A stretch of 64,000 bases of DNA, from NCBI GenBank assembly GCA_015689685.1, contig WVSL01000019.1:1-64000 (forward strand). The letters run 5' to 3'. The number at the start of each line of letters is the position of its first letter. Positions within the stretch are counted from its first letter, which is position 1. This DNA is from Rhodobacterales bacterium HKCCE2091. GTDB taxonomy: Bacteria > Pseudomonadota > Alphaproteobacteria > Rhodobacterales > Rhodobacteraceae. Below are positions 27,684-36,806 of this stretch, piece by piece. The position numbers were made by a program, and so were the translations under genes. The notes beneath the pieces were generated by a model. It was not told the origin of the DNA and searched no databases. It was given only the letters and a program-made list of their open reading frames with translations.

Positions 27684-30600
27684 CGGGTCTGCGCGGCGTC
27701 CGGTGGCGGGCGGCGGAAAATGTCGCGGAAGATGCCGGGGGTCAAGATCGACAGCGGGTTGACCGAGACGTTCGATCCCTCCGGCCCGCCGGTCAGGCGG
27801 TAGGTGACGCCGATCAACCCCTCGCGCCGGGGCGCGAACAACGCGCCGACGAGGCCGTTGATCATGTAGAACGGCGACACCACGCCCTGCATGTCGTAGC
27901 GCCGCGAGGCGACATCGTAGACCCCGTCCATCGAGATGCCCATAGACGGCCCCACGGCGGTGCCTTCGTCGAGGTAGATCGCGCGCGGCGTGATCCGGAA
28001 CCGCGCGTCGATCTCGCCGAGCGCGATCCCCTCGTTGCCGAGCTGTTCCAGCAGGCCGACGACCGAGATCGCGTTCAGAAGCTCCGCCATCGCGGGCGCG
28101 TTCCGGAGCCGCGCGCCGTCGACCGAGAGCTGGCCGAGATACGACCCGGTCTCCCCCGTCGGTTGCAGGCGCAGGTCGAGCGCGCCGCCGTATCCGTTCT
28201 GGAACAGCCCCGCCGACCGCAGCACCGCGCCCGCGTCCGGCGCCTCGGCCCGGACCGCGAGCCCCGCCTGGGTGCGGGCGAGCGAGCCGCTCAGCGACGC
28301 GCCGCCGTTGACCTGGCCGCGGAACGGGCCGGACAGGCCAGGGGCGAGGTCGGCGGTCAGCCCAGTCAGGGCGATGTTGTCGGCGATCTGCAACCGGTCG
28401 AGCCGGGCGGCGATGGCGCTGCCGCCGCTGCCGCCGGATTGCGCGGGCAGGCGGCGAAGGTCGATGGTGCCGCCGTCGATCCGCACACGCGGCGCAACGC
28501 CAGCCCCCTGCCCGACCAGCGCGCCGCGCAGGTCGGCCCACGCGCCGATCTCCAGCCGCGAGAAATCGAGCGATCGCAGCCCGCCGCCCTCGGCGAGCGC
28601 GACGGAGCCTTCCAGCGCGAACCCCGGCGCGGTCAGCGCGAGCCGCGGCACGTCCGGCGCCGCGCCGAGCACGACATCCGCCTCGAACGCGCCGGTCGCC
28701 TCGGTGCCGAGCCGCCAACCAAGGCCCGGCGGCGCCAGCCCGATCCCCGACAGGTCCGACGCCAGCGACAGGCGCGGCGGTTCCTCCCGCGGGATCTCCA
28801 GCGTGAAGTCCGCCCCGCCCGCGCCGCTGACCAGCCCCGGCGGCAGCCCGATCCCGAACGCCGAAAGCGCGTCGGGGGTGATCCCGATGCGGCCTTCCGC
28901 CCGGCTGCCCTCCCCGGTGCCGAGCACCTGGCTCCACCGCCCGGTCAGCGGAACGCCGTCGAGTTCGGCACGGCCGTTCAGCGCCACCACCTCGGGCGTC
29001 ACCTCCAGGTCGAGCGAGGACGCGGTCAGTACCCGGCCCGGCACCAGCGTGTCGGACCGCAGCCCGGTCAGCCTGCCCGCGGCATCGAAGGATATCTCGT
29101 CCCGCGGGATCACCCGGCGGAAGGTCAGGTCGAGCCCGACGTCGACCTCCGCGTGGCCCGAGGCGAGCGCGGCGGGGTCCAGTTCGCTGTCGGCCAGGAG
29201 GTTGACGGGGGGCAGCGACAGGAGCGACCCCGCGGCCTCCACCGGGCCGGAGACCGACAATTCGAAATGCGCGTCGGGATTGCGGGTTGCGAGGGTCGGG
29301 ATCGACATGGTGGAGCCCGACAGGTCGAGCGTGCCGCCGGTCGGCGCTGCGACCTCCGCGCGCGACAGGCGCAGGGTCAGCGCGTCGCCGATCACCGAAA
29401 GCCAGCCCGACCCGTCCTCGATCGGCGGCATCCCCGGCAGGGCGGCCAGTTCCAGCCCGTCGAAGTCGAACCGGATCGCGTGCGCCGCGCCGTCCGGGCC
29501 GGTCCGGACCGACGCCGCGAAGCCGCTGATCTCGCCGTCGAGCAGGTTACGCGCGATCCAGTCCCGCGTGCCGGGGATAGCGGTCTCGGGCCAGTAGGGC
29601 AGGATGTCGCGCGCGGTCATCTCGGGGATGCGCGCATCGAGCCGTGTGGTCAGGCCCTCGTCCCCGACGCTGGCCCCGCCCCAGACCTGCACGCGCATCG
29701 GCCCGTCATACAGCACCGCCTGCCCGATGGTCAGGTCGAGCGTCGGCCGCAGGCGCAGGCGCAGGTCGAGCGCGCCGCCGTCGAAGGCGAGCGGTTCGCC
29801 GAACAGGCCCTCGGGATCGGCGTTCAGCCCCGCGAACCGGAACTGACCGGTCATGGTGCCGCCGTCCTCGTCGATCTCGGCCTGCCCGGTCGCGGTGAAC
29901 GACAGCGGATCGGTGGCGAGGTCGAGCGCGTCGAACCGCAGCATCCCGGTATCGGCGTCGAAGTCGATCTCGGCGGCGATGCGCTCCACCGCGATGGCGT
30001 CGGCGCCCGAGCCCGGCTGGATCTGCCCGGCCCCGATCGTGAGCGAGCCCTGTACGTCCCCGACCACGCCGGAATCGCTGACCTGGCCGACGAGCCGCCC
30101 GTCGATCGGCGCCCGCATCAGGTCGAGCCAGGCAAGCGCGGGGCTCGCGGTGGCGAGGTCGCGCGCGGCTAGGTTCTCGAACGCAAACAGCATGTCGTTG
30201 CGGCCGAGGGCGGGGTTGCGGGTCACCGCGATCTCGATGCTGGCCGCGCGGGTCGCGTCGACCGAGCCCGAGATCAGCAGCGTCAGCGCCGCCCCCTTGC
30301 GTTCGAGCCTGAGCGCCGCGTCCTGCGATTGGATGATCTGCCCGGTCACCGCGTCGGCCATCAGCAGCACCAGCCCCTGGCCCGATACCTCCTCCAGTTC
30401 CGAGAAGGCGGGTTCGGCGAACATCGCGTCGATCCGGGCGAGCGTTTCGGTGATGCCGCGTTCCGCCGCCGCGCCAGAGGCCGACAGCGCCACGTCGATC
30501 ACCCCGTCGACATCCCGCGACAGCCGCATCCCCGCCCCGTCGAGCCGCACCCGTTTCGGCCGGATCTGCCCGGTCAGGAGCGCGCCGCCGTCGAGCAGCA

Positions 30601-30970
30601 CCGAAACCTCGGGAAAATACGCGCGAAGCCCGTCACCGTCGCGGAGCGACACGCCGCTCAGCACGATCTCGGGCGTGAACCGGCCCTCGGGCAACGCGAT
30701 GCCGATCTCGTCGACGCTGACGTCGTTGGCCTCCATCGCGGCGTCGAGCCGGGTCGCGATGCGGGTCTCGACCGCCTCGGGCAGCCGGATGCGGTTGTCG
30801 GTGGCCGCCCAGATCGCGATCAGGCCGAACAGGACCGGCGCGAGGATCAGCAGCCCCGCCACCTCGACGACGCGCAGGAGGATACGCCGCTTGCGCCCGC
30901 GCCGGCGCGGCGGTTTCCTGGGTGTCGCCTCGGCCTCCTGCGGCACTGTCGCGGCGTCGCTGTCGGTCAT
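27680..30970 (-). CDS. Large AsmA/YhdP-like envelope protein
   Basis: A 1,096-residue protein with a basic cytoplasmic start ([12 protein letters not shown]), one membrane segment at about 33-55, and a very long beta-rich periplasmic region. Such architecture, with the DUF3971/AsmA_2-like C-terminal region ([17 protein letters not shown]), marks the AsmA/TamB/YhdP group of bridge-like proteins thought to move phospholipids between the inner and outer membranes. The C-terminal tail is Pro/Arg-rich. It overlaps queA by four bases, so the two are coupled. Assignment to the group is firm; a transport role is by analogy. Confidence 0.82.
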   Translation of the reverse strand: MTDSDAATVPQEAEATPRKPPRRRGRKRRILLRVVEVAGLLILAPVLFGLIAIWAATDNRIRLPEAVETRIATRLDAAMEANDVSVDEIGIALPEGRFTPEIVLSGVSLRDGDGLRAYFPEVSVLLDGGALLTGQIRPKRVRLDGAGMRLSRDVDGVIDVALSASGAAAERGITETLARIDAMFAEPAFSELEEVSGQGLVLLMADAVTGQIIQSQDAALRLERKGAALTLLISGSVDATRAASIEIAVTRNPALGRNDMLFAFENLAARDLATASPALAWLDLMRAPIDGRLVGQVSDSGVVGDVQGSLTIGAGQIQPGSGADAIAVERIAAEIDFDADTGMLRFDALDLATDPLSFTATGQAEIDEDGGTMTGQFRFAGLNADPEGLFGEPLAFDGGALDLRLRLRPTLDLTIGQAVLYDGPMRVQVWGGASVGDEGLTTRLDARIPEMTARDILPYWPETAIPGTRDWIARNLLDGEISGFAASVRTGPDGAAHAIRFDFDGLELAALPGMPPIEDGSGWLSVIGDALTLRLSRAEVAAPTGGTLDLSGSTMSIPTLATRNPDAHFELSVSGPVEAAGSLLSLPPVNLLADSELDPAALASGHAEVDVGLDLTFRRVIPRDEISFDAAGRLTGLRSDTLVPGRVLTASSLDLEVTPEVVALNGRAELDGVPLTGRWSQVLGTGEGSRAEGRIGITPDALSAFGIGLPPGLVSGAGGADFTLEIPREEPPRLSLASDLSGIGLAPPGLGWRLGTEATGAFEADVVLGAAPDVPRLALTAPGFALEGSVALAEGGGLRSLDFSRLEIGAWADLRGALVGQGAGVAPRVRIDGGTIDLRRLPAQSGGSGGSAIAARLDRLQIADNIALTGLTADLAPGLSGPFRGQVNGGASLSGSLARTQAGLAVRAEAPDAGAVLRSAGLFQNGYGGALDLRLQPTGETGSYLGQLSVDGARLRNAPAMAELLNAISVVGLLEQLGNEGIALGEIDARFRITPRAIYLDEGTAVGPSMGISMDGVYDVASRRYDMQGVVSPFYMINGLVGALFAPRREGLIGVTYRLTGGPEGSNVSVNPLSILTPGIFRDIFRRPPPDAAQTR

Positions 30971-31066
30971 GCCCGTCCTGTTCCAGCCGGTGCCCCGCCG
31001 GCCCCTTTAACTTCGCCGAAACTCGGCTAGCTTGCAAACCGCGAGACCAGTGGGAGAAACCAGACC

Positions 31067-31528
31067 ATGCCCGAGATCGGCGAAACCGCGCCCGACTTCA
31101 CCCTGCCCCGCGACGGCGGCGGCGAGATCACCCTGTCGGAGCTGCGCCCGAAACAGGTGGTGCTGTATTTCTACCCCAAGGACGACACCTCGGGCTGCAC
31201 CAAGGAGGCCATCGCCTTCACCGGGCTCGGATCCGAGTTCGAGGCCGCGGGCGCTGTCGTCATCGGGATCTCGAAGGACAGCGTTGCCAAGCACGACAAG
31301 TTCATCGCCAAGCACGAACTCGGCGTCGCGCTGGTGTCGGACGAGAACAGCGATGTCTGCGAGCGCTACGGCACCTGGGTCGAGAAAAGCATGTACGGCC
31401 GCAAGTACATGGGCATCGAGCGCGCGACCTTCCTGATCGACGGTGACGGCAAGGTGAAACAGGCCTGGCGCAAGGTGAAGGTGCCGGGCCACGCGGAGGC
31501 CGTGCTGGAGGCGGTGAAGGCGGGTTGA
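31067..31528 (+). CDS. bcp: Thioredoxin-dependent peroxiredoxin (BCP/PrxQ type)
   Basis: A 153-residue peroxiredoxin that reduces hydroperoxides with thioredoxin. The peroxidatic cysteine is C44 in YPKDDTSGCTKEA. The resolving cysteine found five residues later in many BCP proteins is absent; the only other cysteine is C98 (DVCERYG), which is the position used by other PrxQ-type enzymes. GGGAG precedes the ATG. It is divergent from the AsmA-like gene and its stop overlaps the next gene's TTG start. Confidence 0.92.
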   Translation: MPEIGETAPDFTLPRDGGGEITLSELRPKQVVLYFYPKDDTSGCTKEAIAFTGLGSEFEAAGAVVIGISKDSVAKHDKFIAKHELGVALVSDENSDVCERYGTWVEKSMYGRKYMGIERATFLIDGDGKVKQAWRKVKVPGHAEAVLEAVKAG

Positions 31529-32349
31529 GCAACCTGCCCGGCAGCCTCGCGGAGATGTCGGTGGCGGTCCTGTCCACCGCCGACGGCCGCGCCAAGACCG
31601 CGCTGTCGCGGTGGTGCGCGGCCGAGTGGACCCGGGCGCGCGAAGAGGGCGAAAGGCTGCCCATCGGGTCGTTCGCGCCGCCGGACCGCCCTGCGCGGCC
31701 GGACCGTCCCGAACTCCTCGATCCCCGCGACGTGCCCCGGCGCAGGCCGGGGACGGAGGCCGGGCGCATCGCCCTTCTCCATGCCGTCGCGCATATCGAG
31801 CTGAACGCCGTGGACCTGCACTGGGACATCATCGCGCGCTTCACGGATACCCCGATGCCCGCCGGTTTCTACGACGACTGGGTGAAGGCCGCGGACGAGG
31901 AATCCAAGCATTTCAACCTGATGTGCGACTGCCTTGAAGCGATGGGCAGCCATTACGGCGCCCTGCCCGCCCACGCGGGGATGTGGCGCGCGGCGGAGGA
32001 CACCCGCGACGACCTCCTGGCGCGTCTCGCCGTCGTGCCGATGGTGCTGGAGGCGCGCGGGCTCGACGTGACACCGGGCATGATCGAGGTGTTCCGCAAG
32101 GCCGGGGCCGCCGATGCGGTCGCTGCGCTGGAGACGATCTACGCCGAGGAGGTCCACCACGTCGCCTACGGCTCCAAGTGGTTCCATTTCCTCTGCGGGC
32201 GGGCCGACGCGGACCCGGTCGTGGTCTTCCACGATCTCGTCCGGCGGCACTTCCACGGCAACCTCAAGCCCCCCTTCAACGAGGAAAAGCGCGCCGAGGC
32301 CGGGATTCCGCCCGATTTCTACTGGCCGCTGGCAGAGGCGGAATCCTGA
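31525..32349 (+). CDS. DUF455 ferritin-like domain protein
   Basis: A 274-residue helical protein with a ferritin-like core: LLHAVAHIELNAVDLHWD, the DEESKHFNLM helix and the EEVHHVAYGSKW helix carry Glu and His residues in the spacing of a di-iron site. DUF455 members are mostly uncharacterised and often annotated as rRNA-operon or ferritin-like proteins. The start used is TTG at 31525, overlapping the peroxiredoxin stop (TTGA); an in-frame ATG at 31555 is the alternative. Coupling to a peroxiredoxin fits an oxidative-stress or iron role, which is inference. Confidence 0.8.
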   Translation: MSNLPGSLAEMSVAVLSTADGRAKTALSRWCAAEWTRAREEGERLPIGSFAPPDRPARPDRPELLDPRDVPRRRPGTEAGRIALLHAVAHIELNAVDLHWDIIARFTDTPMPAGFYDDWVKAADEESKHFNLMCDCLEAMGSHYGALPAHAGMWRAAEDTRDDLLARLAVVPMVLEARGLDVTPGMIEVFRKAGAADAVAALETIYAEEVHHVAYGSKWFHFLCGRADADPVVVFHDLVRRHFHGNLKPPFNEEKRAEAGIPPDFYWPLAEAES

Positions 32350-32529
32350 CCCGCCAGATCGGCGGATTATTGCCGGAACCGGGGCCTGACACGGCGTAAC
32401 CCCCCGGAGTTGCGATAAATCATTGTCCGGATCCGCCCGATGGGCTACCCCGACCGGGAAGGATCTGAAGGGACGACACGGCGCCTGGGGCGCCACACGA
32501 CCAGCGTAACAATACGAGGCGAGCGTGAC

Positions 32530-33870
32530 GTGTTCTCACGGCTAACAGACCGCATCAACGCGGCACTCGAACGGCATCTTCCGGAACAGCGTCTGTTCCT
32601 CAAGTCAGACCAGGGCATGCGGTTCGTCCGCCTGAAGCCCGGCACACAGGCCACCATCATCCTCGGCGGAGCGCTCTTCGTGGGCTGGACCGCCATCGTC
32701 ACCTCGATTTTCCTGATCGATACCATTTCCGCAGGCTCCGCCCGCGACCAGGCCGAGCGCGAACAGCTCGCCTACCGCACCCGGCTCAACCAGATGTCCG
32801 AACAGCGCGACGCGAACCTCGCCGCCGCGCACCAGGCCCAGTCCCGCTTCGCCGTCGCGATGCAGGAAGTGTCCGACATGCAGTCCCGCCTGCTGGCGTC
32901 CGAGGAGCGCAGGCGCGAGCTTGAGACCGCGGTCGACGTGATCCAGACCACCCTGCGCCGGACCATGAGCGAACGCGATGCCGCGCGCGAGGAAGCCGAG
33001 CAGTACCGCGCCGAGATCGAGAGCGAGACCGGCGAGAGCTTCTCCGCCGCCAGCCGCCAGCGCGACCTGGAAGCCACGCTGGAGATGCTGACCGCCGCGC
33101 TGAGCGATGCCGCGCTCGAACGCGACGGCGCCTCCGCGGCCGAGCACGAGGCCTACGCGATGGTCGACCAGCTCCAGTTCGAAGCCGACCTCGCACGCGA
33201 GCGCAACCAGCGGATCTTCAGTCAGATCGAGGATGCGGTGGCCATGTCGATGGAGCCGCTGCAGGACATGTTCGACGCCACCGGCCTGCCGACCGACCAG
33301 ATCCTGCGCCAGGTTCGCGAGGGATATTCCGGCCAGGGCGGCCCGCTGATGCCGATCACCATGTCGACCCGCGGCGAGGCTCCGGACGAGATCTCGGTCC
33401 GCGCGAACGAAGTGCTTGGCGCGCTTGACGAACTGAACGTCTACCGCATGGCCGCGCAGCAGATCCCGCTGTCGATCCCGGTCAATGGCGGGTTCCGCTA
33501 CACCTCGGGCTTCGGCTACCGCACCGACCCGATCAACGGCGGCCGCCGGATGCACTCCGGCACCGATTTCGCCGGCTCCTCCGGCACCCCGATCGTCGCC
33601 ACCGCCGAGGGCACCGTTGTCTTCGCCGGCCGTCAATCCGGCTACGGCAACGTGATCGAGATCCGTCACGCCTTCGGCGTCATGACCCGCTACGCCCATC
33701 TCTCGCGCATCCGGGTGAGCGAGGGGGAAAGGGTCTCGCGCGGGGAGAGGATCGGTGATATGGGGAGCACCGGACGATCGACCGGTACACATCTGCACTA
33801 CGAGGTGCATGTCGATGACGAACCGGTCAATCCCATGACCTTCATCAGGGCAGGACAAGATGTTTTCTAA
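32530..33870 (+). CDS. M23 family metallopeptidase, membrane-anchored, with coiled coil
   Basis: A 446-residue envelope protein. A short cytoplasmic part (to about 40) is followed by one membrane segment at about 41-64, a long coiled-coil region (about 70-240) and a C-terminal LytM/M23 domain. Zinc-site residues are visible in MHSGTDFAG (His, Asp) and THLHYEVH (HxH). It probably cleaves or helps to cleave peptidoglycan cross-links. The GTG at 32530 begins just before the conserved LPEQRLFL segment, with a GAGGCGAG sequence upstream; the frame is open further upstream but that part is not conserved-looking. The stop is inside the bactofilin gene, an 11-base overlap. Confidence 0.9.
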   Translation: MFSRLTDRINAALERHLPEQRLFLKSDQGMRFVRLKPGTQATIILGGALFVGWTAIVTSIFLIDTISAGSARDQAEREQLAYRTRLNQMSEQRDANLAAAHQAQSRFAVAMQEVSDMQSRLLASEERRRELETAVDVIQTTLRRTMSERDAAREEAEQYRAEIESETGESFSAASRQRDLEATLEMLTAALSDAALERDGASAAEHEAYAMVDQLQFEADLARERNQRIFSQIEDAVAMSMEPLQDMFDATGLPTDQILRQVREGYSGQGGPLMPITMSTRGEAPDEISVRANEVLGALDELNVYRMAAQQIPLSIPVNGGFRYTSGFGYRTDPINGGRRMHSGTDFAGSSGTPIVATAEGTVVFAGRQSGYGNVIEIRHAFGVMTRYAHLSRIRVSEGERVSRGERIGDMGSTGRSTGTHLHYEVHVDDEPVNPMTFIRAGQDVF

Positions 33871-34426
33871 ATCCAAGATCAACGAGCCTGGGCCGAAACA
33901 GGGCGACACGAGCGCGTCCGACCAGTCCCACGCCTCCTCCCCCGCCCCCACAACCGGAACGAGCCCCGCACCCTCCATGAATCAGGCACCCAAGGCCAAA
34001 CCGCCCGCATCGACGCTTTCCGCCGACCTCACCATCGTGGGGAACATCCGCAGCACCGGTGACATCCTCGTCGAAGGCACCGTGCAGGGCGATATCCGCG
34101 CCCACCTGCTGACCGTTGGCGAAGGCGCGACCGTCGAGGGCGAGATCGTGGCCGACGACATCGTCGTGACCGGCCGGGTGACCGGCAAGGTGCGCGGTCT
34201 GAAGGTCCGGCTGACTTCCAGCGCGGTGGTCGAGGGCGACATCATCCACAAGACCATCGCCATCGAGAGCGGTGCGCATTTCGAAGGCTCGGTGCAGCGG
34301 CAGGAAGACCCGCTCGCCGGCGGCCCCGGCGCCCCGAAGCCGAGCGCGGCACAGGCCGCCTCCGCCGCGCCGAAACCGGCCGCGCCCTCCGCGCCGACGC
34401 CGAAGCCGGCCGAGACCAAGGCCTGA
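33860..34426 (+). CDS. Bactofilin (polymer-forming cytoskeletal protein)
   Basis: A 188-residue protein with a disordered Ser/Pro/Ala-rich N-terminus (to about 52), a central right-handed beta-helix with the bactofilin pattern of glycines (IVGNIRSTGDILVEGTVQGD) and a Pro/Ala-rich tail. Bactofilins polymerise without nucleotide and position cell-wall enzymes. Coupling to the overlapping M23 peptidase gene mirrors the bactofilin/M23 pairs known to control cell shape in other proteobacteria. An intrinsic terminator lies 48 bases downstream. Confidence 0.94.
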   Translation: MFSKSKINEPGPKQGDTSASDQSHASSPAPTTGTSPAPSMNQAPKAKPPASTLSADLTIVGNIRSTGDILVEGTVQGDIRAHLLTVGEGATVEGEIVADDIVVTGRVTGKVRGLKVRLTSSAVVEGDIIHKTIAIESGAHFEGSVQRQEDPLAGGPGAPKPSAAQAASAAPKPAAPSAPTPKPAETKA

Positions 34427-34439
34427 CCCGGCCGCCCGC

Positions 34440-35897
34440 GTGACCCACGCGGAAGACACCGGACAGATCGACCGAAAGCCGGGCCCCGTGCCCGGCTTTT
34501 GCGCGCCCGGGGACCGGCGTTTCGTCCTGATCGCGGCGATCCTCGCGTCCGCGCTCGGTTTCATCGACGGCACGCTCGTCGCGCTGGCCCTGCCGGTGAT
34601 GCGCGAGGGGCTCGGCGCCTCGCTGGCCGAGGCGCAGTGGATCCAGAACGGCTATCTCCTGCCCCTTTCGGCACTGATCCTGCTCGGCGGCGCGCTCGGC
34701 GACCGGTTCGGGCTCGCGCGGGTGTTCTCTCTCGGGATCGGCGTCTTCGTCGCGGCCTCGCTGCTCTGCGCGGCCGCGCCTACGCCCGGCATCCTGATCG
34801 CGGCGCGCGTGGTCCAGGGGATCGGCGCGGCGATGATGGTGCCGGGGTCGCTCGCACTCATCGCGCGCGCCTACCCGCGCGAGGAGCGGGGCCGCGCGAT
34901 CGGGATCTGGGCCGCGGCCTCCGCGCTCACCACGGCGATCGGCCCGATCCTCGCCGGCCTCGCGCTCAGCTTCGGCGGGCCGGGCATCTGGCGGTTCCTG
35001 TTCGCGATCAACCTGCCGTTCGGCGCTATCGCTCTCTGGCTCGTCGTGACCCGCGTGGCCCGCGACCCCGCGCGGCCCGACCGCCCGCTCGACCTGCCGG
35101 GCGCGGCCCTGGCCACGGCAGCGCTCGGACTGCTCGCCGCGGGCCTGACCGAGGGCGGCCATGCCACGCTCGCCGCCATCGGGATCGGGCTCATGGCCGC
35201 CTTCGTTGCCTGGGAGGCACGTGCGCCTGCACCGATGATCCCGCTGTCGCTGTTCCGCGACCGCGGCTTCGCCGCCGCGAACGCGTCGACCCTCCTGCTC
35301 TACTTCGCGCTGTCCGCGGTCATGTTCTACCTGCCAATGCTGCTGGTGGCGGGCTGGCGGGAACCGGAGATCAGCGCCTCGGCCGCCTTCGCGCCGCTGT
35401 CGGTCATGATCCCCGCCCTGTCTGCCCGCGCCGGCGCGCTCGCAACCCGGCACGGCCCCGGCCCGCTGATCGGCGTCGGCGGGCTGCTTGTCGCGGCGGG
35501 ATTCACCGCGCTGGCCCTGGTCGTCCCGAGCCACGAGATGTGGACCCGCGTCCTTCCCGCGACGACGCTGATGGGGGTCGGCATGGGCCTCGTCGTCGCG
35601 CCGCTGTCGACCGCGATCATGGCCGCCGTGCCCGAGGATCGCTCGGGCACCGCGTCGGGCATCAACAACGCGGTCGCGCGGATGGCAGGCATGATCGCGG
35701 TTGCGGTGCTCGGCACGCTGGCGGCCGCGGTCTACGGCGCGGCGGGCGGCACCGGCAGCTACGGCGCGTTCTCGGACGCCGCCGGGCACGTCGCGGCGAT
35801 GGACCGCGCGTTCCAGGCGGTGGCGCTGTCGGCGGGCGCCGCGGCGGCGTTCGGCGCGATCCTCGCGCTCGTCTTCATCCCGCGGCAGCGCAGCTAG
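34440..35897 (+). CDS. MFS exporter, DHA2 (EmrB/QacA) type
   Basis: Up to 485 residues with about fourteen hydrophobic segments, as in DHA2 drug/proton antiporters. The first helix holds GFIDGTLVALALP, a DHA2 motif, and ARVVQGIGAAMMVPGSLALI follows in segment 4. Likely role is proton-driven export of toxic compounds. The start is doubtful: GTG at 34440 lies before an intrinsic terminator, and a second in-frame GTG at 34488 sits in the terminator loop; no ATG precedes the first helix. Its TAG stop shares CTAG with the convergent DUF2189 gene. Confidence 0.82.
   Translation: MTHAEDTGQIDRKPGPVPGFCAPGDRRFVLIAAILASALGFIDGTLVALALPVMREGLGASLAEAQWIQNGYLLPLSALILLGGALGDRFGLARVFSLGIGVFVAASLLCAAAPTPGILIAARVVQGIGAAMMVPGSLALIARAYPREERGRAIGIWAAASALTTAIGPILAGLALSFGGPGIWRFLFAINLPFGAIALWLVVTRVARDPARPDRPLDLPGAALATAALGLLAAGLTEGGHATLAAIGIGLMAAFVAWEARAPAPMIPLSLFRDRGFAAANASTLLLYFALSAVMFYLPMLLVAGWREPEISASAAFAPLSVMIPALSARAGALATRHGPGPLIGVGGLLVAAGFTALALVVPSHEMWTRVLPATTLMGVGMGLVVAPLSTAIMAAVPEDRSGTASGINNAVARMAGMIAVAVLGTLAAAVYGAAGGTGSYGAFSDAAGHVAAMDRAFQAVALSAGAAAAFGAILALVFIPRQRS
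34475..34500 (+). terminator. Strong intrinsic terminator after bactofilin, inside the next gene's 5' end
   Basis: AAAGCCGGGC (34475-34484) pairs perfectly with GCCCGGCTTT (34490-34499) around the loop CCCGT, with one further T after the stem and the last stem bases being T. It is positioned to end the M23/bactofilin transcript. It falls within the reading frame assigned to the following MFS transporter if that gene starts at GTG 34440. Confidence 0.75.
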
Positions 35898-36685
35898 GCG
35901 TCGGCGGGAACAAGGGCGCGGCGGTAGATGTGCCAGGTCGCGTGGCCGAGCATCGGGAACACCACGATCAGCCCCAGGAAGGCCGGGATCATCGCCGCGA
36001 AGGTCAGCACCGCGATGATGACGCCCCATGACAGCATCACGCCCGGATTGCGGAGCACCACCGAGAAGCTGGTGATCATCGCGGTGACGTAGTCCAGTTC
36101 CTTGTCGAGCAGCAGCGGCAGCGACACCACCGTGATCGCGAACAGGATCGTCGCGAAGATCGCGCCGAAGGCGGACCCCACGGCCAGCATCAGGAGACCC
36201 TGGGGTTCCAGCAGGAAGGCGTAGGAGGTCGAGACGTTCACCAGCGTCATGCGCCCGAGGAACAGGGCGAAGAGCATGTGGGCGAAGAACGACCAGAACA
36301 GGAAGTAGACGATGATGACCCACGCCATCGACGGAAGCTGCCGGTTGCGCTGGCGCCAGATCACGCCGAGGATCTCGCGGATGGTCCAGCCCTGCCCCTG
36401 TTCCAGGCGGTGTGAGATCTCGTAGAGCCCCGCCGCCGCGAACGGGCCGAGCAGCGGGAAACCGACCGTCACCGGCAGCGCCCACCAGATCTCTCCCGCG
36501 CGGAACATGAGCCAGTAGATGAGCAACCCGCCAAGCGCGTAGAACACGCCGAAGAACAGCCCCATCGCGGGGGCGCGGCGAAAGTCCCGCCAACCGGAGG
36601 CCAGCGCCGCGCGCAAGTCCGACAGGTGCATCTCGGCCACCGCCGGAACCGCCGAGGGCGCGATATGCCCGCTTGCATCCGTCAT
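35894..36685 (-). CDS. DUF2189 integral membrane protein
   Basis: A 263-residue protein with about six hydrophobic segments. The order of conserved parts (DLRAALASGWRDFRRAP, then a PLLGPFAAAGLYEISHRLE motif) identifies DUF2189, sometimes called putative integral membrane protein or cytochrome c oxidase-associated protein in alphaproteobacteria; function is unknown. The ATG at 36685 has AGGGGGG a few bases upstream and is preferred over a GTG 18 bases earlier. Its stop overlaps that of the convergent MFS gene by four bases (CTAG). Confidence 0.85.
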   Translation of the reverse strand: MTDASGHIAPSAVPAVAEMHLSDLRAALASGWRDFRRAPAMGLFFGVFYALGGLLIYWLMFRAGEIWWALPVTVGFPLLGPFAAAGLYEISHRLEQGQGWTIREILGVIWRQRNRQLPSMAWVIIVYFLFWSFFAHMLFALFLGRMTLVNVSTSYAFLLEPQGLLMLAVGSAFGAIFATILFAITVVSLPLLLDKELDYVTAMITSFSVVLRNPGVMLSWGVIIAVLTFAAMIPAFLGLIVVFPMLGHATWHIYRRALVPADA

Positions 36686-36806
36686 CGGTATCCCCCCTGT
36701 CACCGCCGCGCGGGGGGCGTGCCCCCATGCGTCCTCCTCCGCCCCGGACTATAGCGGAGCGCGGATCGGGCGGACAAGCGCGCGGGTCTCGCGGCGCGGC
36801 GCGGGG

